Shown in pieces: positions 1-8,339 of a stretch of DNA of 35,086 nucleotides. The stretch comes from an uncultured Phycisphaerales bacterium (GTDB lineage Bacteria; Planctomycetota; Phycisphaerae; Sedimentisphaerales; Anaerobacaceae). Both the position numbers and the translations under genes were made by a program. Location of the stretch: assembly GCA_937927975.1 (NCBI GenBank), contig CALEZT010000151.1, forward strand, positions 1 through 35,086, in the 5' to 3' direction. The notes under the pieces were generated by a model. That model saw only the letters and a program-made list of their open reading frames with translations, was not told where the DNA came from and did no database searches. The first letter of the stretch is position 1; every line of letters starts with the position of its first letter.

Positions 1-46
1 ACCACCGAGATCTACACTCTTTCCCTACACGACGCTCTTCCGATCT
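1..46. other. Illumina P5/TruSeq adapter left on the contig end
   Basis: Bases 1-46 match the 3' part of the Illumina universal (P5) adapter, ending in the usual GCTCTTCCGATCT. Genomic sequence begins at 47. Read on the minus strand, the adapter adds the tail GRASCRERV to the open frame coming in from 218, a peptide expected whenever this adapter is translated. It should be trimmed before annotation. Confidence 0.97.
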
Positions 47-218
47 GATACCGCACATCCGAATGCCAGCGCGAACCGAAATCGATCCCCAGGGCCTCAT
101 GGTACCATCGCGGAGTGAAGCCGATCTCCGGGCGAAGAAACGGTTCGTTTCCGTGCGCCGGCCGCCGGGTGGCCGGCGCACTGGGGGCAATGTAGCTGAT
201 CAACTGCCGTGCCCGCAT
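47..218 (-). CDS. Truncated unknown protein, N-terminal 57 residues, last gene of operon A
   Basis: Only the first 57 codons are genuine, because the frame runs into adapter sequence at base 46. The ATG at 218-216 shares one base with the TGA of the upstream aldolase gene (TGATG), which indicates translational coupling. A purine-rich GAGGGAGCGG stretch precedes it. No signal peptide is evident. The visible stretch has a Trp/Tyr/His-rich run (FTPRWYHEALGIDFG at about residues 34-48) that I cannot place with certainty. Given a URO-D-family gene two positions upstream, it could be another member of that superfamily, but this is only a guess. A longer frame with a GTG at 221 is possible but is not needed. 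Confidence 0.6.
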
Positions 219-1210
219 CACCGCTCCCTCTGCCCATCCAACAGCCCCAACTCCGCCAATTCCTGCTCTACCCGGATGCGTTCCGGCGGCCCGAAACGAT
301 TGAAGGGCTCCGCCATGAAGTCATCACAGATGCCCAGGATCGAAAGGGCGCACTTGAGGCCCTTCAGGTAGCTCGATCCGAACTGGCCGATGCTGTAGAG
401 GCCTCGACAAATGCGAGTAACCTGTCTGTGCAGCACGATCAGCCGTTCCAGATCCCGGCTCCGCGCCGCTTCATAGAGTTGGACGTAAAGCCGCGGGTGG
501 AAGTTGGCGCCGCCGTTCACCCCGCCGTGACCACCCAGCAGAACCGACTCCCCCAGGAGCTGCTCGGGCCCGACGAGAAGCGTGAAGTCCGGGCGATCCT
601 CAAACAGCCAGATCAGTTGCTGGAAGTAGATCATGTCGCCCGAGCTGTCTTTGAGACCCACAACACCCGGCAGTTCGGCCGCGCGCCGGACCGTATCCGG
701 GGCAAAGGAGAGCTTTGTGTGGCTGGGCATGTTGTAGAGGAACAGCGGCAAGGGAATCTGCGGCACGAGATGCTGCAGATACTCGGTCAGTTCCATCTGA
801 CTGGCCGGAAAGTAGTACGGGGGAGCCAGGACAACCGCCGCCGCACCGGCTTCCGCGGCAGCTTCCGCCATGCGAATCGATTCGACGAACACCGTATCGG
901 TGATACCGACCAGAACCGGAACCCGTCGGCCCACCAGGCGGCAGGTTCGCTCTACAACCTCCCGACGCAATCGATAACTCAGGCTCGGCGCCTCGCCGGT
1001 GGTGCCCAGGACAAACAGCCCATGCACGCCGCCACGGAGTATGTGCTCGATCAACCGCTCCAGACCCTCGACGTCCAGCGCATCACGGTCCCGCAGGGGC
1101 GTGACCATCGGCACGATCACGCCGCGTAACGGAAGCGGCAGAGCACTCCCTCCGGCGCGGTGAGCCTTCGCCAGGGGGACACCGCTCACTTCATGGGATA
1201 GTAAGGTCAT
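218..1210 (-). CDS. DHDPS/N-acetylneuraminate lyase family aldolase (operon A)
   Basis: This 330-residue protein belongs to the class I aldolases of the DapA/NanA family, which use a Schiff-base lysine to cleave or form pyruvate adducts such as sialic acids, 2-keto-3-deoxy sugar acids or dihydrodipicolinate. The family marks are visible: GTTGE at 69-73 (carboxylate-binding GxxGE), Tyr159 in YNMP, and catalytic Lys187 in GLKDSSGD. An N-terminal extension of about 28 residues precedes the first barrel strand (GVIVPMVTP). The start at 1210 follows AAGGAG at 8-nt spacing and overlaps the URO-D gene by 20 bp. Substrate cannot be assigned. Association with a transporter and secreted Asp-box proteins favours catabolism of a sugar acid over lysine synthesis. 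A second paralogue lies at 26305-27255. Confidence 0.9.
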   Translation of the reverse strand: MTLLSHEVSGVPLAKAHRAGGSALPLPLRGVIVPMVTPLRDRDALDVEGLERLIEHILRGGVHGLFVLGTTGEAPSLSYRLRREVVERTCRLVGRRVPVLVGITDTVFVESIRMAEAAAEAGAAAVVLAPPYYFPASQMELTEYLQHLVPQIPLPLFLYNMPSHTKLSFAPDTVRRAAELPGVVGLKDSSGDMIYFQQLIWLFEDRPDFTLLVGPEQLLGESVLLGGHGGVNGGANFHPRLYVQLYEAARSRDLERLIVLHRQVTRICRGLYSIGQFGSSYLKGLKCALSILGICDDFMAEPFNRFGPPERIRVEQELAELGLLDGQRER

Positions 1211-2348
1211 GCCACAACTCCTTCATCTCCAGGCATTCGTCCCGCCCGGCAGGACACAACAAAGGCCTCAGAACACAGCGGACACCCGTCTCGCGTACGA
1301 GTCGGCCCAGACGACGTGTATACTGTTCCCAGTTCTCGCCGGACTCCACGGCCAATCGACTGTGCAGAACGGTGCCGGTCGCGGCACACCGTTCCATAAG
1401 CCAGCGGGTGTCATACGACTCGGGATTGCCCAGATCGATCGCCCGAACGCAGGGCATACGACAGAGCATTTCGAAAAAGGCCGGGTGCCGGCCACAGTAG
1501 TGGAAGAACGCTCCGCCAAACGGGGCGGCGGCCCTTTCAATCATGGGCAGGACGAACCGTTCGATGCTCTGGGGCGAGATCAGCGTGGCCGTGTCTTCGG
1601 AGATGCGGATGCCTGCGTCCGGGAAGTAGATCCCCTGCGGCGTCGCATGACCATGAACCATAGCCTCATCCGGCTCACCGAGCAGTTGCTTGACGCGGCG
1701 CGTGGCGCGAACCATCAGATCCAGGCAGATCTCCAGAAGCTCGTCGATCCAGGCCGCCGTCTCGGAGTCCATCATCTCCAGGAAAAGGCCATCTCCGTAG
1801 AGCAAATGCGCGATGTCGAAAACCCCCTGCGTGTCGGGATGGTAGGCAAAGATCCCGGATTCGCCCGATGCGCCGTGGATCTGGTAGAACGCTTCGGCCA
1901 AGTGCAGGAGTCGGGCCCGGGAAAGGTCCGTCGATCGAGCCGCACGGATGGCCTGACGCGACAAGGTGGCGCCCACCCAGGGCATCTGATCATCCGGAAC
2001 GAGATACTCTTGACCGGTCAGGGCCGGAACGAAGATCGTCCCCAGGTTTGGACGCACCGTGGGAATGCCATCGGTGGGCCAGCCGATCACCGCTCGGGCC
2101 CGCTTCATCTCCCCTTCCCACATCTTGGCCGGATCGTGAAAACGAGCGGCATACCCTGTTGTGTCATACAGCGGCACGTCTTCGGTAGGAATCAGGATCA
2201 GACTGGGGCCCTCTCCCCGCCAGAATGCCTTGTGAGACATCACACGCTCGCAGATGGACGGCGGCGTCTGGGTCATCCAGCCCGCGGACTGCGGCCGACC
2301 GGTCTGGTCACTCTCAGTGACACGTCGGACTGAACCTGAGATCGTCAT
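1191..2348 (-). CDS. URO-D superfamily protein (operon A)
   Basis: This 385-residue protein is of the uroporphyrinogen-decarboxylase (URO-D) fold family, which includes heme decarboxylases and cobalamin-dependent methyltransferases (MtaA/MtbA). The best landmark is His283-Tyr-Cys285-Gly in FFHYCGRHP, equivalent to the zinc-binding HxC of the methyltransferase branch. More cysteines (about 358 and 365) near the C-terminus could complete the site. The N-terminus differs from canonical HemE, so a role in heme synthesis is unlikely. The ATG at 2348 overlaps the TGA of the upstream symporter gene (ATGA) and follows GGGGAGG, so the two are coupled. Met37 is an alternative start nearer the conserved region. 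No corrinoid protein is seen in the window, so the reaction and substrate remain open. Confidence 0.8.
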   Translation of the reverse strand: MTISGSVRRVTESDQTGRPQSAGWMTQTPPSICERVMSHKAFWRGEGPSLILIPTEDVPLYDTTGYAARFHDPAKMWEGEMKRARAVIGWPTDGIPTVRPNLGTIFVPALTGQEYLVPDDQMPWVGATLSRQAIRAARSTDLSRARLLHLAEAFYQIHGASGESGIFAYHPDTQGVFDIAHLLYGDGLFLEMMDSETAAWIDELLEICLDLMVRATRRVKQLLGEPDEAMVHGHATPQGIYFPDAGIRISEDTATLISPQSIERFVLPMIERAAAPFGGAFFHYCGRHPAFFEMLCRMPCVRAIDLGNPESYDTRWLMERCAATGTVLHSRLAVESGENWEQYTRRLGRLVRETGVRCVLRPLLCPAGRDECLEMKELWHDLTIP

Positions 2349-3979
2349 AGCGTCCTCCCCGGCGCTGGGGCGCCGCTGGCCTCATCCCGCCGGGCCCGCG
2401 AGCCTCGCGATGCGACCAGCCGACTGACCAACAGCCCGCCCAGCAGAATCGTCAACATGCCAAACACTGGGATCAGGAAGGCGTGAAAGGGACTCCGAAA
2501 GATGGCCCACCTCCCAACGAAATACTTCGAAAGCGTCATCCATCCCAAGACCAGGACCCCGAGACAGACGCCTGTGATCGCGGCCGGGTTGCCTGCGCGC
2601 CGGGAAATCATCCCCAACAAGAAAAGGCCGAGCATCCCCCCGCCGAAGATCCCGGAGAGCGTCCACCAGGCGTCCAGCGCACTGCTGACGCGGATCAGCA
2701 ACAGCGCCACGCCGGTGCCCAGGATCCCCCAGACCGCTGTGGCGCCATAGAGCACCGCCATGGTCCGGCGTTCACCGGCCGCACGGTTGACATACCGTTG
2801 ATAGTAATCCCGCATCAGCAGCGTGGCCGAGGAGTTCAGGCTGGTAGAAACCGTAGACATCGCCGCCGCAAAGATGGCTGCGATCAACAGGCCCGTCACG
2901 CCGGGCGGAAGCTTGGCGCCGATGAAATGCGGGAAGATCTTGTCGCCGATCTGGGCCTCGGTCAGACTGTCCCGTTCGGCCGCCAGCAATTCCTGGTTGG
3001 CGACGGCCCCAGGGTCCAGTCCGCGGGCCTGAAGATTTTGCGCCGCCACGGCCGTGCGGACTTCGTCGAGGCCGGACGGATACACCTGGTAGTAGGCGAA
3101 GAGACTGGTGCCGATGAAGAAGAACACCGCGGAGATCGGCACGTACAGCAGGCCGCCGAGCCAGACGCTCTTGCGGGCCTCGCGGTCTGAACGGGAGGCG
3201 ATGTACCGCTGGACGTAACTCTGGTCGATGCCGAAGTTCTGGAGATTCATCGCGATGCCATAGACCAGAACGACCCAGAAGGTCGGCTCGGCCAGGGAAA
3301 TGCCGAAGCCGCCCAGGCTGAACTTGTCGTGGGCCAAGGCGATGGAGAACACCTGTCCCGGTCCCTCGGGCATGCCCAGCAGCATAACGATAGCGCACAC
3401 GCCTGCGCCGACCATCAGCACGATTGACTGCATGGCGTCGGCCCAGATCACCGCCACGATGCCACCGACCAGGGAATAGATCGTGACCGAGAGGCCTGTG
3501 ATCAGGATGATCCCGCGGATGTCCCAGCCCAACAGGATGCTCAGCGGCAGAGCCATCAGGTACATGACCGCCCCCATGCGGGCAAGCTGCGTCAACAGGT
3601 AGAAGACACTGGCGTAGATCCTCGCCCAAGGGCCAAAACGGGTCTCGAGGTGAGCGTAGGCAGAGACTTCGCCCGTGCGCCGGTAGTAGGGCAGAAAGTA
3701 CCGCACCGCCACCCAAGTCGCGATGGGCAGGGAGAGACTGAACACAAACGGATTCCAGTTCGACGCATAGGCCTTGCCCGGCAGAGCCAGGAAGCTGATG
3801 CTGCTCAGGTATGTGGCGAAGATCGACAGCCCGCACGCCCACCCGGGGAGCGAACGCCCCGCGGCCGTGAAGTCCTCCGTCGAACGGCTCTTGCGATAGA
3901 AATAGAAGCCGATCGCCATCGTGCCTGAGAAATAGGCCGCCAAGACCGCCCAGTCGATTCCGGTGAAATGTTCATTCAT
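2345..3979 (-). CDS. Sodium:solute symporter (SSS) family transporter
   Basis: This 544-residue inner-membrane protein has the many hydrophobic helices of the SSS family, which imports sugars, sialic acids, proline and similar solutes with Na+. Family features include the first helix at residues 8-28, the [19 protein letters not shown] segment near 50-68, and [23 protein letters not shown] in the region that carries Na+-binding serine/threonine side chains in characterised members. It starts the coupled block symporter, URO-D, aldolase, unknown. A 110-bp gap separates it from the secreted fusion gene upstream, with no convincing terminator there, so it is probably part of the same operon. It is likely the uptake step for whatever the secreted proteins release. 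Substrate is unknown. Confidence 0.9.
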   Translation of the reverse strand: MNEHFTGIDWAVLAAYFSGTMAIGFYFYRKSRSTEDFTAAGRSLPGWACGLSIFATYLSSISFLALPGKAYASNWNPFVFSLSLPIATWVAVRYFLPYYRRTGEVSAYAHLETRFGPWARIYASVFYLLTQLARMGAVMYLMALPLSILLGWDIRGIILITGLSVTIYSLVGGIVAVIWADAMQSIVLMVGAGVCAIVMLLGMPEGPGQVFSIALAHDKFSLGGFGISLAEPTFWVVLVYGIAMNLQNFGIDQSYVQRYIASRSDREARKSVWLGGLLYVPISAVFFFIGTSLFAYYQVYPSGLDEVRTAVAAQNLQARGLDPGAVANQELLAAERDSLTEAQIGDKIFPHFIGAKLPPGVTGLLIAAIFAAAMSTVSTSLNSSATLLMRDYYQRYVNRAAGERRTMAVLYGATAVWGILGTGVALLLIRVSSALDAWWTLSGIFGGGMLGLFLLGMISRRAGNPAAITGVCLGVLVLGWMTLSKYFVGRWAIFRSPFHAFLIPVFGMLTILLGGLLVSRLVASRGSRARRDEASGAPAPGRTL

Positions 3980-4089
3980 GTCCAGGATCCCAGTCGTAGC
4001 TCGCCAGAGCCAACACGACCAACAAACATGGTGCGATTACACAGTCTGTTCTGACGCATCCCATCGGTCACACGCTCTCAGAAGTCGCA

Positions 4090-6729
4090 TCACTCGCTCG
4101 GTCCGCCGGGGCGGTAGGCGTTCCCGAGATCAAATGCGACGGAGTCGACGATCGCGTCGGCTTCGCTCGCCCCGGCCCCTTCGCCCCATTGCAGGTAGAC
4201 GTCCCCGGCTCCTCCGACGTGATCCCGGCTGGCGTGGGCCCGGCGGACCCCGAGGCTCTTGCCGTCCCGAAACACGGTGACATACCCGCCCGCGTCAACC
4301 GCCAATCGATACGTATGCATCGCCGAAGCATTGTCCAGGCCCTCCGCCAGGGGCGAAAAGGAACCGTCATCATACCACAACACGGACGATGTCGTGACCG
4401 TCATGAACGAGCGCCCGATCGCGGGGACATACGTCTCGAAGTCGATCCCCCGGTCGCGCCCGGTGCTGCGGGTCACGCGCATGGTGATTTCCGCCGTGTG
4501 AGCCCCGCGGGCGGCTCCGAAGCCTGTCGCGGCATCGCCGACCCACCGCACCCTCTGGCCGGCCCCTGTGGCGATCCTCAACACGCCATCAACCACGACC
4601 GCCGCTTGATCCTCCCGGACGCCGCTGCCGTTGAACCGCCATCCAGCCTGGCTGGGAAGCCTGTCGGCATCGAAGACCCGATCGAGCCGGCCCTTGGGGG
4701 TAAGCTCGGCTGGCGCAGGCGGCTGAGGCGCCGACGGGGGATCCTGCTGGAGCCAGGCCAGATTGAACGCATAGTGCTGCTTGGAGCTGATCAGGTGAAT
4801 GACATTATCCGGCGTCTGATGGACCGACATATAACCCCTGGGCTCGGCGGAGGTGTCGCTCATGGTGAACAGGCCCGTGTTGCCGCCGCCATCGACCCGG
4901 CGAGGGGGCCCGCCGGCGGTGATCAGTCTGCGGATGTCCCACGTCCGGCCTTCGTCATAACTCAGGGCGGCGAACAGACCCGAGCCGATCAGCTTGCCCC
5001 CGGCGGCATCCTTGAACTCCATGTCTTTGGCAAACGACGCCAGGAAGATCGGCCCCTCGTTCAGACGCATCAGCACCAGCCGCTGACCGCCGCCGATCGG
5101 GGGAAATACACTGGCAGAATACGTCCACGTGTGACCCATGTCGGCCGAGACGCTCATCGGCATGCGTCCATCGATCGTATTGCCGCGACCGAGGGCCATC
5201 AGCCGCCCATCCTTGAGTTGCACCACGCCGGCGTGAATGCCCGCGATCCAGGCGCCCTGGCCACCGGCAGTGAACTTGGGTTGTTCCCGTCCCTCGCCGG
5301 GATCGGTCCACGTCCGGCCGCCGTCTCGGCTGATCAGAATGGCCGAGCCGCCATCGCCGCCCGTCACCGCATCGCACGGAACGATGATGTAGCCTTCCCG
5401 AGTCTTGAAGACCGACTCGATCGGCATGTGGTGAACGGTGTGCTCAGGCATGATCAACCGGGCTTCGGACCAGGTGACACCGTTGTCCGTGGAGGTTCGC
5501 AGGATCGCGGCCAGCGCGCCCCAGGTCCCCCCAGCACCGAGGCCGTTGAAGTGAAAGATCGTCCCGTCGTCGTGAGCGTACAGCGCCGACGCATGGTCGT
5601 TTCGATCGGGGGCGTCCCAGAACGGGTCCGCCTCCTCCCATTCTTCGCTGCCCCGGCGGAGCCGGCTTGCGACAATCCCCAGTTCCCGGCCCGGCTCGGT
5701 CCGGCATGTGTACCAGATGGCCAGCAGATCGCCGTTGGGGCAGGCCACAAGAGCCGGACAGTGGTTGTGCCGCGAGAAGATGGGTCCGTCCGAACCGGCC
5801 GGGATCTTCACATACTGGATCGGACCTTTGAAGTACGCCTGGGTCGGGTCGGGCCTCACAGACCAGTCGGCCTGACTCTGTCTGACCTCGCGTGCCCAAC
5901 GATGCGGCGCGCCGCCCGTCAGCGGCTTGGTCTGCGGCAACTCGCCCAAGGCGACACGAAAACCCATCAGCCAGTGCTTGTCGGCAGGCAGCGTGCCGGA
6001 ACGGTTCGCCGAGCGGAGGTACTCTAGCGTCGTCGAGTGGCTGCCGCCCCGAGTCACGCGAAAGTCGCCGCGGGACCAGCCGACGGGGTCCACCTGCTCC
6101 CGGCCGACATACGGGCCGTACCAGTCATGGCACCACTCCTCGACGTTGCCGTGCATATCCATCAGGCCCCAGGGATTGGGAGGGGTCCTGCCCACGTGGA
6201 GCGGGACAATCTCACCTTCGCCCCGGCTGGAAGGGAACCAACTGTTCTTGACGTTCTTGTGGAACACCTCGGGCAATGTGTCCCCCGTGGAATACGGCGT
6301 CATGGTGCCTGCCCGGCAGGCGTATTCCCACTGGGCCTCCGTCGGCAGATGATAGGGCCGGTTCTCCTTTTCGCTGAGCCACCTGCAGAAGGCCAGAGCC
6401 TCTTCCCAGGAGACAAACACAACCGCTTCGTCATCGGCCTGGGAATACCCGAGTTTGCCGCGCAACTGTTTGTGCCCGGGGTCGAAACGTTCGTACTGCG
6501 CGTTGGTCACCTCGGTGGCCCCCAGATAGAAGGGCACAGAGATCGTCACTTCATGAACGGGACGCTCGTCCCAGTCCCCCCCGTCGCTGCCCATGAGAAA
6601 ACGGCCCGGCTCCATGCGAACCATGGTCATTCCCACGGAATTCATAAAGGTCTTCTCTGTGGGCATCTGGGCGCCCGCGAGCGCGGCGGCGGCACAGCAC
6701 AACACGATCAATCCAGTCAATCTTTGCAT
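4090..6729 (-). CDS. Secreted FGE-like + sialidase-like (Asp-box) protein with C-terminal lectin-like module
   Basis: The 879-residue protein begins with a signal peptide (hydrophobic 4-19, likely cleavage near AGA-Q21). Residues 27-262 form a formylglycine-generating-enzyme/SUMF1-like domain (GNVEEWCHDWYG near 194-205, RVTRGGS at 224-230, GFRVALG at 256-262). It lacks the closely spaced catalytic cysteines expected after RGGS, so sulfatase-activating function is unlikely. Residues about 300-660 form a sialidase-like six-bladed propeller with four Asp boxes: STDNGVTW 413-420, SRDGGRTW 467-474, SADMGHTW 528-535 and SYDEGRTW 590-597. Residues about 680-875 look like a jelly-roll binding module. 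The start is preceded by TGGAGAA. A paralogue lacking the last module is at 9342-11576. Whether the propeller is a hydrolase is not shown; I could not confirm the arginine triad. Confidence 0.85.
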   Translation of the reverse strand: MQRLTGLIVLCCAAAALAGAQMPTEKTFMNSVGMTMVRMEPGRFLMGSDGGDWDERPVHEVTISVPFYLGATEVTNAQYERFDPGHKQLRGKLGYSQADDEAVVFVSWEEALAFCRWLSEKENRPYHLPTEAQWEYACRAGTMTPYSTGDTLPEVFHKNVKNSWFPSSRGEGEIVPLHVGRTPPNPWGLMDMHGNVEEWCHDWYGPYVGREQVDPVGWSRGDFRVTRGGSHSTTLEYLRSANRSGTLPADKHWLMGFRVALGELPQTKPLTGGAPHRWAREVRQSQADWSVRPDPTQAYFKGPIQYVKIPAGSDGPIFSRHNHCPALVACPNGDLLAIWYTCRTEPGRELGIVASRLRRGSEEWEEADPFWDAPDRNDHASALYAHDDGTIFHFNGLGAGGTWGALAAILRTSTDNGVTWSEARLIMPEHTVHHMPIESVFKTREGYIIVPCDAVTGGDGGSAILISRDGGRTWTDPGEGREQPKFTAGGQGAWIAGIHAGVVQLKDGRLMALGRGNTIDGRMPMSVSADMGHTWTYSASVFPPIGGGQRLVLMRLNEGPIFLASFAKDMEFKDAAGGKLIGSGLFAALSYDEGRTWDIRRLITAGGPPRRVDGGGNTGLFTMSDTSAEPRGYMSVHQTPDNVIHLISSKQHYAFNLAWLQQDPPSAPQPPAPAELTPKGRLDRVFDADRLPSQAGWRFNGSGVREDQAAVVVDGVLRIATGAGQRVRWVGDAATGFGAARGAHTAEITMRVTRSTGRDRGIDFETYVPAIGRSFMTVTTSSVLWYDDGSFSPLAEGLDNASAMHTYRLAVDAGGYVTVFRDGKSLGVRRAHASRDHVGGAGDVYLQWGEGAGASEADAIVDSVAFDLGNAYRPGGPSE

Positions 6730-6824
6730 GTGTGATTCTCCATTTTCCCACGTGGCGCGATGAACTCTGGATCAACAGGCACACCAAGAGCAATGGCTCC
6801 CGGATGCAGGAATTCCCGCGAAGC

Positions 6825-7214
6825 TCATGGCGCGCCCATGGTTCGCTGAATCAACAACTCCATCGAACGGTGAAGCTGGATGTCGGCCCTGAGCTCTGGG
6901 TCATTGTGCACAGCCTGCATGACCTGTCCTGCAATGCCGCCCAACGCGTTCTTCTGCCGACCCGTCAGATCCGGACGGCTCGCCACCTTGTGCAGAAGAA
7001 GCAAGGAATCCCTGTACTTGCCCTCTTCGAAGGCAGCCTTGGCTGCCATCACGGTCTCTTGCGCCGGAGAGCCGTCGAAACTCGTCGTCAACTCTTCGGT
7101 CGCACCGGTCTGCGGGTCCTTCCTGCACCCCATTCCCAGAACCACCAGGGACAGAAAGACCCGTACGAACAAGCCGCCTACACCCCCGTGACCCAAAAAC
7201 AACCTGGCTCTCAT
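6825..7214 (-). CDS. Small lipoprotein-like protein with helical repeat region
   Basis: From the ATG at 7214 the product is 129 residues. It has an N-terminal hydrophobic stretch ending in LVVLGMGC, which resembles a lipobox although the -3 position is not the usual Leu, so it is probably exported and perhaps lipidated. The remainder is alpha-helical and charged, with a TPR-like stretch (AKAAFEEGKYRDSLLLLHKV). The same frame is open further upstream to 7433, but that part only shadows the pseudopilin gene. A start at 7274, overlapping the pseudopilin stop by 14 bp, is also possible. It lies 46 bp after the pseudopilin and 95 bp before the FGE-like/sialidase-like gene, in the same orientation. 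I do not recognise a family. Confidence 0.6.
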   Translation of the reverse strand: MRARLFLGHGGVGGLFVRVFLSLVVLGMGCRKDPQTGATEELTTSFDGSPAQETVMAAKAAFEEGKYRDSLLLLHKVASRPDLTGRQKNALGGIAGQVMQAVHNDPELRADIQLHRSMELLIQRTMGAP

Positions 7215-7260
7215 GTTGCACCGTGCATGATGTCGTTGCGCAAGATCCCCATGATCCGTA

Positions 7261-8046
7261 TCAGAACGCCGCATCAAGTGGCAGAATGCTGTTCTCCCAG
7301 GTGGCCTCGTAAGGGACGCTGGCCTTGAGCGTGGGGTGAACCAAGCCGTAATCCCCGCTCTCCCGTTCGTCATGTTTCCGGAAATCCGTGTGCCCGTCGG
7401 CGAAGATGAAACCGCCCCCGCCCTTGTGGACATTGGCTGTCTGTTCCCTGCGATCGACTGTGAACCAGGAAGGATGATCGCTCTGGCTGGCGAACATATG
7501 CCATTCCCGGTATTGGGTGGATTCCAGTCCGGCCAAGGCCGCCTCGCTGCGATTGATCGGCTCGGGCTGAACCCACAGGTGATTGGACAGCGACCATCCT
7601 TCCTGCATCACGATCATCCTCGCGGGACTGCGAATCGAGGTGGCCTTGCGCCCCAGGAGCACGGCATTGGCCAGATATCCCGTCCGACTGGTCCGAGTCG
7701 GGGCATACGCGGGATTCGGATTGTCCTTCAGACTCGGGCAGGCGTACACCGGTGTCGCGGCCTCAGGGTTAGCCGCCGAGATCATCGGACGCAGCAGTTT
7801 GAGCACATTGCTCCGCGACGCGGGACTGGCGTAGTCGAACACCGCCTGTGTCTTGGGTGGCGTCTTCTCGTATTCGTTCTGGTACATCGCCAGCGCCACC
7901 CCGACCTGACGCATATTGCTCATGCAAGCAGTACGCCGGGCCTGTTCCCTCGCGACGCTCAGTGCGGGCATCAGAATTGCCATCAGAATCGCAATGACCG
8001 CGATCACCACAAGCAACTCTATGAGCGTGAAACCCCGCTTTCGCAT
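7261..8046 (-). CDS. Type II secretion-like pseudopilin with H-X9-DG motif, first gene of operon A
   Basis: The 261-residue protein carries a prepilin leader cleaved before [15 protein letters not shown] (KRG|FTLIE), followed by the usual N-terminal membrane helix. The C-terminal half contains the planctomycete H-X9-DG signature exactly: a His in NVHK, nine residues, then the DG of FADGHTDF. These proteins are processed by prepilin peptidase, and hundreds can occur in one planctomycete genome. A surface or pilus-like role in substrate contact is often suggested but not proven. The start follows GGGAGGTG at 7-nt spacing. It heads the operon downstream of a promoter and operator candidate and is divergent from lacI. 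A related pseudopilin heads cluster B at 27309-28064. Confidence 0.9.
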   Translation of the reverse strand: MRKRGFTLIELLVVIAVIAILMAILMPALSVAREQARRTACMSNMRQVGVALAMYQNEYEKTPPKTQAVFDYASPASRSNVLKLLRPMISAANPEAATPVYACPSLKDNPNPAYAPTRTSRTGYLANAVLLGRKATSIRSPARMIVMQEGWSLSNHLWVQPEPINRSEAALAGLESTQYREWHMFASQSDHPSWFTVDRREQTANVHKGGGGFIFADGHTDFRKHDERESGDYGLVHPTLKASVPYEATWENSILPLDAAF

Positions 8047-8143
8047 GATCGCACCTCCCAGATGGTATGGGATGAGAATTCAAGGCCGGACGGCTCCACA
8101 TGCTGCGGGGCTCGCTCGACCTGCACATGGCAAAGGCTCTATT

Positions 8144-8161
8144 TGCACAAATGATTTAGCA
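8144..8161 (-). promoter_or_regulatory. Candidate LacI-family operator, copy 1
   Basis: TGCACAAATGATTTAGCA (plus strand) is an imperfect palindrome (TGC-N2-AA ... TT-N2-GCA). It matches the site at 15593-15610 at 16 of 18 positions. It lies 32 bp downstream of the -10 of the pseudopilin promoter and about 180 bp from the divergent lacI start. Assigning it to the neighbouring LacI protein is inference. Confidence 0.55.
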
Positions 8162-8182
8162 TGACTAGGGCAATATGACATC

Positions 8183-8208
8183 ATCTCAGATGAGATTAGG
8201 CATATGCC
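8183..8208. promoter_or_regulatory. Palindromic elements in the lacI-pseudopilin intergenic region
   Basis: Two dyads lie side by side. ATCTCA-GA-TGAGAT spans 8183-8196, and the perfect GGCATATGCC spans 8199-8208. They overlap the -10 and spacer of the minus-strand promoter, so they could be regulator sites. The rest of the 293-bp intergenic stretch (8047-8339) holds the operator and both promoters and nothing that looks coding. Confidence 0.35.
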
Positions 8209-8221
8209 CCCCGTTCTTCAA
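8193..8221 (-). promoter_or_regulatory. Sigma70-like promoter for operon A
   Basis: On the minus strand, TTGAAG (8221-8216), a 17-bp spacer and TAATCT (8198-8193) form a housekeeping-type promoter. This predicts transcription starting near 8186 and a leader of about 140 nt. Its spacing relative to the operator copies the promoter at 15641-15669. Confidence 0.45.
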
Positions 8222-8273
8222 GACAATTCCACGGTCACGGACAGGTTCGCCCGAGTTTTCTGAGTTTTTTCAA

Positions 8274-8302
8274 TTGCAAAAAGGTTAGAGCAGAAGTAAA
8301 AT
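8274..8302 (+). promoter_or_regulatory. Sigma70-like promoter for lacI
   Basis: TTGCAA (8274-8279), a 17-bp spacer and TAAAAT (8297-8302) predict a start near 8309, about 30 nt before the ATG at 8340. This argues against the GTG at 8307 as the initiation codon. Confidence 0.5.
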
Positions 8303-8339
8303 TTCTGTGGAATCTTTCCGGAGAACCAGGTCGAATATC

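Noticed and set aside
4189..6027. A 612-codon plus-strand frame opposite the FGE-sialidase-like gene
   Set aside because: Shadow of the minus-strand gene. No family features, and the sense frame has four Asp boxes and an FGE-like domain.
7215..7433. N-terminal extension of the small lipoprotein-like gene
   Set aside because: It lies wholly or mostly within the pseudopilin coding sequence and has no signal peptide. The hydrophobic leader begins only after 7214.
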